Made by a program: the position numbers and the translations under genes
NCBI GenBank assembly: GCA_013398275.1
Contig: VZSE01012476.1
Span: 1,227,606-1,291,605 of the forward strand
DNA: 64,000 bases
Reading direction: 5' to 3'
Origin: Promerops cafer
Lineage: Eukaryota; Chordata; Aves; Passeriformes; Nectariniidae
Part shown: positions 37,261 through 51,700 of the stretch, piece after piece
Numbering within the stretch: the first letter of the stretch is position 1
Layout: each line of letters opens with the position of its first letter
The notes under the pieces: generated by a model
What the model was told of the DNA's origin: nothing
The model's database searches: none
The model's input: only the letters and a program-made list of their open reading frames with translations

Positions 37261-38163
37261 GGCTTTGAACCCTCAAGTACCCTCAGATGCTTTGAGTGCT
37301 ACATTGTGGGGTCTGACACACACGCACTAGAGTTCATGAAACAGAAGGTGCTGCCTTGGTGAACTATAGCACAGCGTTCACCATCAGGAACTTGGAAATG
37401 GAGAAACCCAGCCTGTGTCAGGCCCCAAGGGCCACCAGTGTGGAGAGGAAATCTGAGGCCACTGTGCTGCAGATGGATGTAACCCTGAGCAATGTGGATA
37501 TGAGCCAGGTCTTGCCATTCAGCTTTGGGGCTAGTGACCCTTCCCAGCTCTGAGCAGTAAGGCTGGGCACACATAGGCTGAAGGATGAGATGTACAGTCA
37601 CAGTAACATGAAAATCTGGAAGTCAGTTGTAAGTTCAGGAGGAAGCAAGTGTGTGGTCTGCTGAATCCACGGCACAGTCCAAAATTCCAATAGGGCTACT
37701 GTGCTAGTTAAGTAAACAATTTTTGAGGACATTTTAAGCTTTCATAGTCTTCAACAGGGTCAGGGACTACATTTATGAATGTTATGGCATTCAATAATTA
37801 TGTAGGATAAAAGAATCAAAAAATACCCTACCTAGCAATAAACTGGAAGTTTGGGGTGACAGTTTCATTACAGTGAAAACAGGAGAGAAAAAGTTAAGAG
37901 GAGGGTGTATGTTTTACACTCATACAAGATACTTTCTTTAGTAGTGACTGTGCCAATTCAGAAAATATCCAGAAGAATCGAGCTGTTCTTTATGAAACAA
38001 ACTGTGGTTTCTTTTATGAGCCTTAGAACTACATACAGACATATGCCTTTAGGAAAGGTATATGTCTCCTTTAAATCAGGATAATAAGGAAGTATTTACA
38101 TAGTCACAGGTAAAAGCTCAGGGATCCAAGAGAGCCTTACTGCTCTCCCACCCATCTCAAGTA

Positions 38164-39585
38164 TTTATTTCAGAGAGGCAATACAAGGTTTAATAACATG
38201 GCCTTTATTGATGACACAGGAAAGCAGATGTTTTAAAGTAACTAATTTTTCATAAACAGGAAAGAAAATTTTACCTCCTGTTACATAATTACAAAAAATC
38301 TGTTTAAGTCACTAATGTACAAAAAATAAAAAAAAAATGTTTGCATACTTCGTACCATCAAGAAGACCTAAGTAGCTGTATTTTCTGTAAGAAAGGGAAA
38401 AATAAAATGAATTTGCATGGACAGAACTCAATAGTATAAGACAATTAAATGTATGTTATAAAGAATTTTTATTATTTGTAAGCTCAGTCTTTGAGGATGG
38501 CTAAAGAAGTAGATCCTAGCAGGATCAAACCTTGCATATTTACACACAGAGGTGTAAAAGTAATATTGCCAGTTAATTGAAATACGCATTTTCAGTATTG
38601 TTCTGAAAATCAATGAAGTCTAGAAGCTAAATTTTAAATGCAGATGTTCACATTTCAAATAGAATACGTCTTGCATCCTGTATAATTAAGGCAAAGTATG
38701 TTATCTTTTGAAAATACCTTCTATATAGTTTCTGCATAAAAATATGAAACAATATATAAAACTATGTATATTTAATGGTACACTGTTATGTATGGTCCAG
38801 CAGAATAAGGCACAAAAAGTAAATAGAATGCAAAAGCATATATAGAAGTTAATGTGTTATTTTAAGTGGAATATAGCAAAATTCAAGTAGTTCTGAGTAT
38901 GCTCATATCTTGCAATAGGAATACATTTTTTATATAAGTATCTCATGCCAAGCCTGATGTAGAAACATTCATCATGTAAGCATAATCTATCATTTTTATC
39001 ATTTTATGTATGTCATTTGTACAGTGGCTGTAGTTAGAAATCTGATAGTTTTCAAACTATCTGAAACAAGGCTCCTTAATGAGATGGCCTGAAATCCTAA
39101 TGTGAATTTTTCCATGAGGCAAAGTATACTGGTTTCCTGCCCAAATCACTTGAGCTAGGCAAGTTTTGTCTGCATGCTTAATACAAAGCTTAATATTTTC
39201 ACTAACATAAATGACAATACATGTCCCTAAAGTTGGGCACATTTGCAAAGTTTGTTTTCACAGGTGGTGTTCACAAGCAAATTTTCTCTCTCTGAAGAAT
39301 TCCACAGAGAATTAGTGTACAGAATGGGCCACCTGCATCAGTACAATGGCATTATTGGTCAGAAACCTTTCAGGTGAGCTGGTATTTAATTTGGAAGTAT
39401 GGTCTGTTTGTCAACAAGTAAGCATACATGTATAGAGAACAGAGAATCTTAATATATTTTGGGTTGATAGAAGGCATGCATCAGCATCTGTTGTCTGACT
39501 GCAGCCTCAAAGCAGCAACTCTCCCCTACCCCCCAAGTAGTATCTATAAGGTTTTCACAAAGGAAGAGGAGAGCAGATGAAGTCT
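38164..39585 (-). other. LIMS1: LIMS1 3' UTR (canonical end) with poly(A) signals
   Basis: AT-rich stretch after the TAA at 39586-39588. Minus-strand AATAAA hexamers at 38204-38209 and 38164-38169 are good candidates for the distal end; others occur within, e.g. near 38467. This gives a 3' UTR of about 1.4 kb, plausible for LIMS1. I see no repeats in it. Confidence 0.6.
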
Positions 39586-39700
39586 TTACTTCCTTCCCAA
39601 AGTTTCAGCTAATTTCTTCAGTCTTTTCTTCAGCTCCAGAGGAAACTTCTCGTAGCACTTTTTGCAGACAGGCTTCATATCAAACTCAACAAATTTATTC
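39586..39700 (-). CDS. LIMS1: LIMS1 last exon, canonical: second half of LIM5
   Basis: Encodes (K)NKFVEFDMKPVCKKCYEKF, PLELKKRLKKLAETLGRK and TAA at 39586-39588, the same C-terminus as human PINCH-1. It contains the last zinc pair (VCKKC) and the basic/leucine tail described as an NLS/NES region. Acceptor TTTAG ends at 39701. Confidence 0.98.
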
Positions 39701-42700
39701 CTAAAATAACAAAGCAAAAGAAACAAAGTTTTAGCAGATGAGATAGTAAAAAAAAGAATTTAAAACAAAATTCCTATTAAATGTGCACAAGCAAAAAATT
39801 AATCCCCCAATTTATACAAATACATTAAGTTACTTTTACAAGTTATATACACTGTGGACAGTGATTACAATGCCCTGTTGAGTAAGTTATACAGATTTTA
39901 CCCAAAAGCCTATATTTATTAACCGTGCAATTTAGAAAGCCTTTCAAACCTAATTGTAGACTAAAGATAATGGAATAACAAGTTAGTATTTCAAGACAGT
40001 TGCGTGAAAGGTGTTTTGGTTTTGACTGCCATAAGTTCATGCAAAAGTGCAAAAAAAGACATCCTAAGAACTAACCACAGAAGAAAGGAGCAGAGGTGGC
40101 GGTGAGAAGGAAAAGAAGTTTACAAACAGATTGGTTTTTTCTTTTTCTGCTTCTCTTTATCCTTTGCTTCACGTTCCCGTCTGGCAAGTCGTCGCTTAAA
40201 TTCATCTGGCATTTTCTCATAACAGTGTTTGCAGACAGGTTTTAGATCAATTTCAACAAACTTATCCCTTTAGAGTTAAACAAGAAAAAATAAAGGATGG
40301 AAAAGGAGAAGAGTTAGGAAGACTAACTGAAGGAAAACCTGAAGGGACAGCTGAAAGAGATGGAAAGTACTAAGTGGAGCAAGAGGAAGAAAGAGGCATT
40401 TATTTCCTTGATGCTGCTTACATGTTTTTCATACAGCAACAGCTACACTATAGCAGCATCTACACTTTGAAGAGAACCACTGATATGAGTTGAAGACATC
40501 ACACTTATCCATAAACTTACTTGAGGGTTAACTTAGTGTTGCAAGTTGAACAAGCGAAACAGTTCACACACCATGCCTTATTCAGAGCAGACACAACTAG
40601 GGAGATGGGAAAAAAAAATCATTAGCCTTACCAACAAAAAAAAAGTGATTACAAAAATTTTAAGTTTACATATTCATGAAGTGTGAAGAACAGTCCTTGA
40701 TTCTTGTATCAAGTATTAAGGACTGTAACAATAACGTGGCCAGACTGGCAAGGCACATTTTAGAGTGTAATGGAGCAGTACTGTGAAGCATTGATACAGC
40801 TGTCTCTGAGGAAAGACCAGCTTAACCTATTTCTGCCTCCTATTTTTCGCTTCCGCTTCATCTCATATCCAGCTGATCACAGGCAATGGTTCTGTGGGGC
40901 CAGGTTCCAACTTAATCAGGAAATGCTTCCAGCTGAAGAGCAATCCAGCACAACTGTGTTTATGTTTTCATTCAGTTTCATTTCTCAGATCCAGTTCAGA
41001 CTGCACTGCAATCAACAGTTGCACTTGCCCAGCTGAAGAAAATAATGTGAAACCAGCAGCCAGACACTGCTGGTAAATCAGCACTACCCAGGTGAAAAAA
41101 ATGTACTCTTTTTATTGTCTTGAAGAGAAACTATTTCTTATTTGTTCTGTAGGTAAATCCAGTTCCTGCTCTTTCTCTCTTTCAGTACAGCTTTCCAGTT
41201 GTCCCTGCCAAAATTTTCTTAAGTTAGAGAATGTGGGGCAATATTTTTCTTATAATGTTTTTCTCACTGTATCTCTCAATGTTTTTCTCACAGTATTTTG
41301 TTAACAACAAGGAGAACCAAAGCATTGTCATGCAGAGGGTTTTTCCTGCACTATGGGCAAGCATGTCCACAGATACACAGTTATTCCACTGCTTTCCAGA
41401 ATAATACTAGACAGGTGAAAGTCTTTGCTCCCAAGCAACCTCAGTAATGCAGTCACAGACACCCTCCTGAAAAACTGCTGCTACAGATATTTGTTTCACC
41501 TGACAGAGAACAATACTGGCTACCAAATTTGTGACAGCTGACTCAAAATTTCTGTGCAGAAATGAAAGAAGAAATGTAATTGAAGATACACACTGAAAAT
41601 AAAGAAATTAGTGTATACTGTATTATTTTCAGTTCAAAGACCAAAACTAACAATATGGGTTTTGGACTATGTGGTGAAAGGTTAGAATCATACAGAGAAA
41701 GGTTAGAATCATACAGAATCATCTACAGAGATGTAGTTATTAGAAAAGTTCCATTTCTGCTCGTTCCAGTAGAATTTTCCTGAAAATGAGGACTCTTTCC
41801 TCTAAAGCATTTTGGATTGTAACTCTGCAGGCATAGTGCAGTCCAGAAAATGTAGGGCAAGCACATCTACAGAATGTATGTCTTACCCTATAGTTACATG
41901 ACTATAAACTAGTTTATATCTCTTTGAATGTTAGAAGCTTCCTCCTACTTTGCTAATGCCTTTGGCTTAGATGAAGCTAACATAGTATTTACTTTGGGTG
42001 GGGTAAGTAGGTACATAACATCACATTATTTCAGGTAGAATAATTTGCTGTTGGCATTTTATCAGAGCTAGTTATCAAAAAAACCCCTCAAACCCACCCC
42101 CTTCTCCCAAAAAACCCAATCAAACAATAACAAAACAAACAAATTACTTGCAGTTCTGCTTTTACAGGACGTATGTTTTCCAAGTAGGATCACTCCTAGT
42201 TTTGTGACATTATCATAAGCCTAGATTTTCAAAAGACAGGTGCTTGCAATAGATAGGTAAATATCTCCAGGATTCAAACTGACAGGATGGGAACAAGGCA
42301 TTTAAAAAAAATTCCTAACAGTACCCACCTACGTCTTTCAGTATCTAAATATTTTTTCAAATTTGGCTCGTGATCCATAAATCCATTTGTGGAGATGCCT
42401 GTATGCTCCTTCTCACCCTTGCATGTGTTCTTTTTTGAAGGTGGTGTGGCAGGAAGCCACTTCTGAGCGTCCTCCAGCATCCCTGGCCCCTGCATGTCAC
42501 CAAGGGGTTTCACAGTTCTCTTTGGCCATGGGGTGGTCTTCTACCATCATGAAATGATGTTAGGTTTTCCTACCATTTGGTCTCTGTCTAAATGGGCTCT
42601 AATTTAATTTCTGGTCAAGAGAGCATCTGTTTTTGTTTTAATGAAAACTGGGCTGCTTCCGCCTTACTTTCACTTTTAAAGAGAAGTTCTATCAAAAAGG

Positions 42701-45700
42701 AACATTAAGGAAACAGAAAAGTGCTTACCATCTCCTTCAATCACACGGTTGCAATGGAAGCAAACATCACCAAACAGCTGAAGACGAAAGAGAAGTCATA
42801 AATTTTTAATATAATGATTTTATTGAAGGTAACTTACTAAACTAGCAAAATAACTGTATTTCAGCTGATGGGCACAATCGCTTTCCTGTTTATTCCAGTG
42901 AAATAAAGAGAATGCTGGCAAGTCTGGTTTGGTCTTCCAAGTACATTTTACATCATCTCATCACAAAAAGTCTTGATAATATTGAAGATGAAAACATTTA
43001 TCTACCTTTGATTCTCTGTAAGTATGATTTTGGTATGTTTCAAGATTTCTCTAATCCCGAAGATTTGCAATACAGCAGTTGGTGTCATATACACATTGTT
43101 ACTAACCAGAAAATGTAACATTTGGACTAACATGTATAACTAAATCAATGTATTATTGTAACTGTAAGAAAATTTTATGTTTCTTAAGAAAAAAAGGAAA
43201 ATTTCAGACAAAAAATAATAACTCTTTTTCCAGGCATAACATTAGTCCACAATATAACAAGAAGTGCCAAAAACTTCATGTATTTTTCCTAACTGCAGTA
43301 GTTAACCAAGGAAAAGACATCCACTCCACATACAGCTCTTGTCTGGTATACAGACTTGGCCCATCCCAGCTGGAACACTATTACTCTGAACGTCACAGCA
43401 TTTACAGTCTGCAACTGTGCCAGCACCAATCATCTGCCCTTCATCACTAATGACCAATTAAGAATCCATCTGTAATTAGCAGATGCCGTACAACTCCCAA
43501 GTGTAACCCTCCTCATGTATTTATGAGCGAGGGAGGTGAATGTGATGCGACACAGACGGCTTCCAAAGAAAAGTACATCTCTGCATCCTGGGGCTGGACT
43601 CCCCATCCCAGGGCGTCTGGAGAGGGGTGGTACTGCCACATGTAACTTCTACATAAATGCAAGTGGTCACTAGAGGGTGTCTTCTGACAAATTTAGTCCT
43701 GGAAGTCTTTATCAACCTAATGACTGTGCAACAGCATGGATCAACACACAGTGTCTTAGAGCAGCAGCTGCAGGGAAACCCACACCACTCCCTGGGGCCT
43801 CCAAACGCAGTTAGCGAGTGGCAAATCTCCTTTAACTTCTTAGGAAAGATTAGTTGTCATTAGCTGCTCTGATCCACAGACAGTCAAAGCCCCGTAACAG
43901 CTCTACTTAAGTACCACTAAGCTTGAAGAACAACTTGATACTGATTGTCCTGGCCAGCCTTTGTGAAATACCTGCAGTTTTCTTTTTTAATGCCACAGAG
44001 ATGAATAGGGAAACCTGTATGAATTAAACGCAACCGAACATATGCTAATTGCTATTACACCTTTAGAGGTGCCTTTAACAAAACAGAAGAATGTCCATGG
44101 TTTTCCATCTCTATCTAATAAAATCAATTTGTGAGCTTACCAATTAATGCCATTTTAAAAAATATGCAACCTTACCTGATTGTAGTGGGTTTCACAATAA
44201 GCCAAGCCTTTTCTCTCATAATGACGATGACCCAGGAATGGCTTTTCACATTTTGCACAAACAAAATGCTACAAAGAAAGTTACAATACTGTTTTTATCT
44301 TTTGGAAGTAACATTATTTTTTCTGGAAAGCAAACTGACCATCTCTACTACTTGAACATGGCTGAAGTCTACTAAGCCATCTTGAAAAGCAGAGTTAAAA
44401 CTTTTGTTTCTACATTTAGACCATTCAAATAGTATTTCTTTTAATGTTTTCAACATTTCAATCCAAAAGTTAGAAAACAAAATCAAGCAATGGATTCTCA
44501 TTTTTTATCAAGGAACAGAATTAGGAGTTATTAAATAATTTGCATTATCATTATATCTTTGTGAAGAAAGCATTTCCTAGAGAAGACTTTCAAAACAACA
44601 GAAGGAATAAGCGATTTATCTAATTAAAATGGAAGACGTGGAACTAAATCTTGCATGTGGCCTTGAAATATGAACTCTCAAGTGAACTGTTAAAGAAATA
44701 TGTACCTAAGGGTATTATGATGCTTAATAACATGGTTGCCACAGATTTGACTGCCTTTCCACATGTACTGCTTTGAGCTCTGAAATTTTATTTTGTGAGG
44801 ACATCGCCGGGCTTCCTTTGATTACTGATTTTAGTTTCACAGTCAAAGCTCTCTGTAAGGTGGCAAGTTTCTCCTATTTCACAGTGGAAGACTGCCCACA
44901 ATAAGGTTGAAGAGGGATTTGGAGAAGGCATTTATAATCACTGCTGCAAACTTTGAGAATCGTTTCATTGCAATTGATCAGCAAAATCACAGATAAATAT
45001 GCTAAGGTTTACATTTGCAAGAGAGATTGTATAGCATCTGATGTTTACCTCCACATGCCATTGTTTGCCCATAGCATTCACCACGCGGCCTTCAATTGGT
45101 CTCCTACAGGCCCCACAGATGGGGACACCCATTTTGTCATGGCAGGGTAAGCAGTAGAGTTCTCCTTTCAGCTCACGAGCATCAGCAGTAAGTTCCTTCC
45201 TGTTCAGAAGTTAATGAATTGAGAGTATGAATAAAGACACTCAAAAATGTCACTCTTTTAGAGTTTCTACTCTCAAGTGAAAAGTGAAGTGAGAAGTGAA
45301 AAAAAAAGTCAGCATTTGCTTTAGAAATTATATTTATACTACAGTAATTCATCAGCATCAAATATAACAAAATTCAACACAGTTCAAGCCTGATCTCAGT
45401 CAGCTGAGAACAGGCTGCAAAGCGAGGTACACCAAGTCTCTCTGGAAACAGCTACTGAGCTATTGTCATTCTGCTTAAGCAGCACAAATCTGTGTGTGAA
45501 AGCTGTGTATGTTTGGTTTATATTCTGGAATTTATCACCAGTTTCTTTTAGATTTGCATAACTGCAACTGAAAGTAAAATGTAGTCCTCTACATCTAGTT
45601 ATGTTTTCCTTGTATTAAAGTTCAGAGAAAGAGAACAACAGACCACATGAGCTAGGCTTATTCATCTCCCATTGCAGAATCTTATAAACTCTACTTTTTA

Positions 45701-48700
45701 GTAATTTGCATGGTTAGATACTGAGAACAGCTAAACCTTAAAAGTGACTGTAATCACAAATACTCTCAACTGGTTACCACTGATAAAACACCACACTGTT
45801 ATTCAAATCAGCCTTTGCTATGGCACTGAAATAGTAGCTTCCTTTGCAGCAGAAATAAACTAAGAATCCATGCTATGTCCTACAATGGTTCATCCTCTAA
45901 TGCTCATTCTACATCTCTGCATCAGTGCAGGATGTAGAAATGTATAGTTTCATGTGCTGCAGTTGCAGAAGATGATAAAATGGAATGGTAGAAGGCTTTT
46001 AAAAAAGACAGGCTCTAAAAAGAGAACAAAGTTTGGATGCCATTGAAGTAAAAAAAGATACGCAAGATAGTAATTCAAGCAACAAAAGAGAACCACTTCT
46101 CTTCCCCTCCTAGCAGAATAGTGAGCAATCATTTCACTACTACAGAAATGGTATCTGTGTCGATACTTTGTATTTTGTAAGGTACTGCCTCATCCTGCAC
46201 AGGAGTCCAATCTTTCTTCAGTCCCCAGCAGGTCAGCTGTTGTTTGAACCCCACCAAGCCAAAAGCAGTAACACCCATCTGGCCACAAGACATCCAAACC
46301 CCACCCCCTCTTGTCAGTTGTACAGGACAAGTTTGCACTTTAAATTGATGAAGCAAATAAGCCCAGCATTTTCCTGTTTCCCTTTGCAGAACTCAGGTTA
46401 CCCGCAGTTTGCACAGTTGAAATGATCTGGGTGATAAGGATCATTTTTGAATATGAGAGGCTGTTCATCAATAATGGCATGACACTTCTGGCAAATGTAC
46501 TTTCCCAGGCCTCTGGCTTTTTCCCTGTTATGGCAGGTACGGCAGAGATGTCTGAAACGGCATAAAAAAAGAGAGGTAAGTATTGCTACCAGGTACTACA
46601 GTGTAAAATATAAACCAAAAATCTCTCAGAACCTCATTTCAATCAGCTCTTTTTTGAGTCTTGTTAAAACAACTTCCTTGCTAACGCAAACCAAGTTCAA
46701 AGCACCAAAATAATTGCTCAAGTTCAGGGTGATCATTTAATTTTTTGTCACCACAGGAGTATCATTTCTTCAGCTCAGATGAGTTAAAGCTGTGTGAAAC
46801 ACAGAAAACAAAGTTTATAGATTCTCATTGATGAATCTTTACTTTCAAAATCTTTAAAATTTAGATTAGAAGCTGTATGAGCACACAGATTCTACTTCTA
46901 TAGATAATTCTGTATATTCTATTATACATAAGAAGGCAATGGCCATATAATCTACTTTTAAAACATTCTTTTGATCATAGCTGGCAAAAATATCCTACTC
47001 TGTGAAGGGTCCTACAGAACATTAAGCAATTATTAATAAATATGGTGGCAAACCAGACCAAAATTGGAGAACCAAGTTGGAAAAAGAAGGCAAATATTTT
47101 TATAAAAAAAAAGACAATGCTTCTGTATCTGAAAGTCTTCTCTCTTATTACATATAACAATGACCCCACAAGGTCACTGGGTAAAGAAAATGTTTGCCAT
47201 GAAACGTGGTGTTGAAGCAGGCAAAATGTTAATATTTTAAGATCTTGGTTTTGTGATACATGATTAGACTGTATCACAGAAAATACTTCAGTTGCTCCAT
47301 CCGAGCTGGAAAGCTTCAGGAACCAAAACCTCTCAGTCCCGCTATTAGTTCCTTTAATTTATGATCAGTTAACAGAAGGAAGGGTGGAGATTTACCTGCC
47401 AGCATTCTTGACAAATCCAATATCAGCCAATACTACTTGGCAGATATCACAGCAGAAGCACTCTGGATGCCAGCTATTGTTCATGGCTTTAATAACACGA
47501 CCAATAATGAACTCACCTGCAAGGAACACAACACCAGGATGTAAAACAACATACTAGACAAATTTAAAAGTAATGCACAAATGAATCACTACAATGACTA
47601 CAATCATCATTCCTTTCCTTACCCCAAAATCTGGTAGGACACATTGCTTTCAGTATTGCAGTTCTGATTTCAAACCGTGGAATTTGGTTTGTTTGTTGCC
47701 TTTTGTTATGGGTTAAAAGAAAACATTTTTTGCTAATAGAGGACTTCTGCTATTTACATATAAGTCCTTCTACATGCACACTCCACCTTCTCTCTGCAAT
47801 AATCCTATTTTGGTCCCTTCACTGATTTTACTCATCTGTTCTCAAGCTGTTAAGAAATTTATGGAGTACTTAATATAACAAGGGCTTTCTCGTGTCCTAA
47901 TCATCTTTCTCATCTTTCTCTCATCGTAATCCTTCTTTTCTTTAACAGTATGACAATTTTAACTTGCCATGTATATAGCAGAGGTTTCTACTCCACTAGG
48001 ACCAAGCCTTGAAGGTATTCTATACTCAAGGCACAACAGAACTGAGCTGGGGTGGCTGTGGACCTCCTGCAAAAAAACTCCCCTGGAGTCCAAATGCAAG
48101 TGCAGTGAAGCTGCAGAACAGTCAATCCAACATACACAACTTCTGACCTACCACAAGGAGTCCTGTCCTATAAGGCATTAAAAAAATAGTGGGAACTAGT
48201 GTTTTGCCTGCACAGTGTGACTGTAGTGCACAAGCAGTGGAGGGATGTCCATCACATGTGACTTAGTTGTTCTCTATGCTGATTGTCAGTGTAGCCAGGG
48301 GCTCTGAGCAGTGCAAAATGTGTTGGGAGCTCAGCTTGCCAGTGCTGTCAGAGGCTGAGTTCTGGCTTTGGAGAACAACTCCAAGAGCTGCCAAAGGGGA
48401 GCGATCCGGCAGGTCACCAGTGGGCACGATAACATCCAGCATGCAACTCTGTAGCATTCCCATGAAGCCACGGCTTTTCAGGAACAAAATCCGATGGACT
48501 CCAGACATGTCAGGAATGCTCAAGGCCTCATCATTGACAACAGCTCCACTGACTTTGTGTTTATTAAGTACAATAAGTGGAAAAGCCCAGCTCTGGGCAG
48601 GACCTTCATGAGGTTTTAAGGGAGCTGGAAATACCAGGAGAGAGGATAGGAGAAAGTGGAACTGTGCCAACTGTGCAGGAGAAATCCTGGAGACAGGCAG

Positions 48701-51700
48701 CATAGCTCCTCACAAATTGCCACCAACTCATTTCTTCCCCCTGCTTGTTCACATCTGCAGCCTTAAATTCATAGTTCCATAGTTCTGCTTCCCTCTCCCT
48801 TGGTGTTCAGCACCTCCCTCCGCAAGAGGAAAAGCCACACTGAGATAAATTAAAGCTTTAGCACATTGTCAAAGGTGCCAAAGAAACACAAGGGCTTCCA
48901 GAGCAGTTTAGGGAATAGTCAAATAATGACTTCGCACCTCTAGCCCAGCAAAATGTGTCACACACAGGGGAAAAAGAAAACATGCAAGTGATTACAGCGC
49001 AGCAGACGCACAAGCATCTACATCAACAGTGGCAAATAAAAAGCAGCCCTCAGTATCATGTAGGATGGACAACAGACACTGAAGCCTGAGAGGTAGTTGT
49101 TTCAAAAAAATCAGCGGGGGCCCAGCTGACCATCACTTGATTGTAACACTAGATGATGAATATTGTCTCAGGTTCTGTGAAGTAGGACAGCACAGGTGGG
49201 TTACAAGAGTCAAAGCAGATGACAAAGTCTCATTGCAGAACTTCAGCTACATGAGAAGGGACAAATGTCAGCACATAGAGATGTACAGATATAAATAATC
49301 AGGAGTCATGAATGATCTATACAATCAGGAGTTTGTGAATGGTCTGTTCATTGGATTGTTGGCTCAACAGCTAAATTACTTACTAAAAGAATGCAAATTT
49401 TATTTTTAAATCCTACTCGTTTATGACCTTTAGAAAAAGCAACTCCCCAGTTTCTCTGAAGTCTAGCTCATTCCTGAAGTTCAGATGCTCAGCTGAATGT
49501 AAGCACCTCCAAGAGAACAAATACAAGGGCAGCACATCTTCCCCCAGTGACACTCCCATTTGTGATCAGTGTGAAGTATTTCACCTTAAGTAAAAACTTA
49601 CCACATTGATGGCAGCAAGGGGCAAAAAGCATTTGAAAATCATGTTCACAGTACTTCCTCCCTTCAAACTGCAAATAGAAAAAGATCTGAGCATTAGAAG
49701 GATGAGGAACATGCACTTAACATAAATGCTGTAACAGCCTGGTGTGTTTCCAGATACAATTAGGTAGTAAAACATGAGGGGCTGAGCAAAAAAAACCAGA
49801 CCATGAGCTACATGTGCTAGGCATTACATCCACCCACCTTAATTCACCTACAAGTTAGCACGTAGTGTTAACAGCACACCGTTTCTCCAGTACTGCTGAG
49901 AGTGTAAGCCATTTTCTGTCACCCATTTACATCACAAGAGATGTCTGAATTTTGACAGACTACTGAAACTGAAGCAACCAAGCACATTCTGAGCAGGAAA
50001 TTGGCTAACAAACAGCCTTGGCCAGCAGGAGGGGAGAAGCATTTCTCCCAAACTTACTTGATGTCTTCCTCACTCTACATTTCCTGTCAGAATGACCCAG
50101 TATACCAGAAGGTGGAGGCTGGGGAAGGAAGAACACCCAGGGCCAGAAATCTTTGCAATTTATGGAGCAGTTCAGCCAAAATATTAAGGGAAATAAGCCT
50201 TTTCCTTCATGATGCTTATTTCATAGAATCATAAAATCATTTGGGTTGAGAAAGACCCTTAAGATAATCAAGTCCAAATATTAAGGAGCAAAGTTCTCTG
50301 CATTGATCAAATTAAATTAATTTTAAGGGGTTTGAATTTTATCACAGCTTAGGTAAGTTCAGCTACAGTTCAAGCTCTCATTGACAAATAAAAACCCATA
50401 TGGAATAAAAAGACTCAACAGCACTGCATTAGTAGCTTAGCCAAAGAATATGTAAAAACACGTAGGCAAATATGTGCTGAAATGAAGGTAAATGTTTAGA
50501 TACCTTCAGGCACCATTATTATTAGACACAAATGCCAATGAGCATGTCAAAACCCAGTAGACAATATTAGGTATGCTATAAAATATTTCGATTTGAATGT
50601 CTCAGTTTAAACAATGGAACAAGGAGGGCAGCAGGAAACCTTGCTCCTTTCTTTTTACTGGGCCTAAGACAAACCAAGTGAATAGCATAAAATACTACCC
50701 ACAAAGTAAGGTTTTGTGCATGGACAGAAAATACAGAAATGTGTTTCAAGATTACCTGCTGTATAATATGAAATGACCAAGACTGAATACAATATAAATA
50801 TAATAAACACTCTTGCAACTGGCAGGTTGGGGATCTAATAGAACATTTCACTAGATATTTATGGTTGGAAAATTCCTGTGCCCAACCTGAATTGCACCTA
50901 CTAGGAACAGAAAGACATTAACTCAGTACAGACCTTTTCAGAGGTCTCTGCCAGAAATTTATCAAGTGCTATTCCAGTGAAATACTCTAAAACAGATTAC
51001 TTTTTAATTTCAGCTTTTAAAAAAATAATAATTGAGAAGTACGGGGCTATTACTTTCTCAAGGAGTAATGGAAATTACTGGATCATTGTGAATTGTGCTT
51101 GCTTCCTGCAGGATAAAATCCTTTGCAAACTGAAAAAAAAATTGAAAGCTTCCTGTTCTGTGTAAACAGGTGGTCCAATGGGGGATGCTTAGGTTTGCTT
51201 GGATTTCAAAGCCACCACATGTTGCTCTGAACAGACCAAACAGGTTTTCTTTCCCTCTTGTTTGTGTCAGGCAGGCTGGTTTCCATTCAGTCTTGTTTCT
51301 GTTTTCAACCTCTGCTCCTCTGTGCTGCCCTTTGTGGATGACCCAGCAGTTGTTATCAGAGAAAGCCCTGAGCTTCTGTAACAAATCTTACGGTACATAG
51401 TTTAAAAGCAAGGTCATTTCACTGTTGTATGCTGAAGGTCCATGAGATAAATGGCTCTGCATAAAACATCTCACAGTGAAATAACCTCCAGCTTACCTGC
51501 ATGTTTTTAGCTAACTCAAGTGGAAGGTCATGCACAAAAACTGAGACTTTGGAGATTGTTTCTCTAAGGCAGCTTTTGGTAAAAACCTTTTTAAAAAACA
51601 TTCGAGGCACAACTGGAATAGAAACAAACATGACTATGTGTTCTGCCATTAATATAGAACTGTGCACTGCTACCTGTAGAGAAACTCTACAACAGCAGCT

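Larger units (their letters stand above)
34851..38163. other. Intergenic region between LIMS1 and RANBP2
   Basis: Holds a TA/TG repeat, CR1 copies at 35038-35530 and 37055-37260, and a GC-richer stretch at about 36340-36680 with a 111-codon plus-strand open frame that I cannot assign. The distance from the LIMS1 stop to the RANBP2 start is only about 5 kb, compact as in other amniotes. Confidence 0.75.

Noticed and set aside
40120..40131. Possible CaaX prenylation box at the end of the alternative LIMS1 exon
   Set aside because: The cysteine is second from the end (ICL), not fourth, so it does not fit CaaX.
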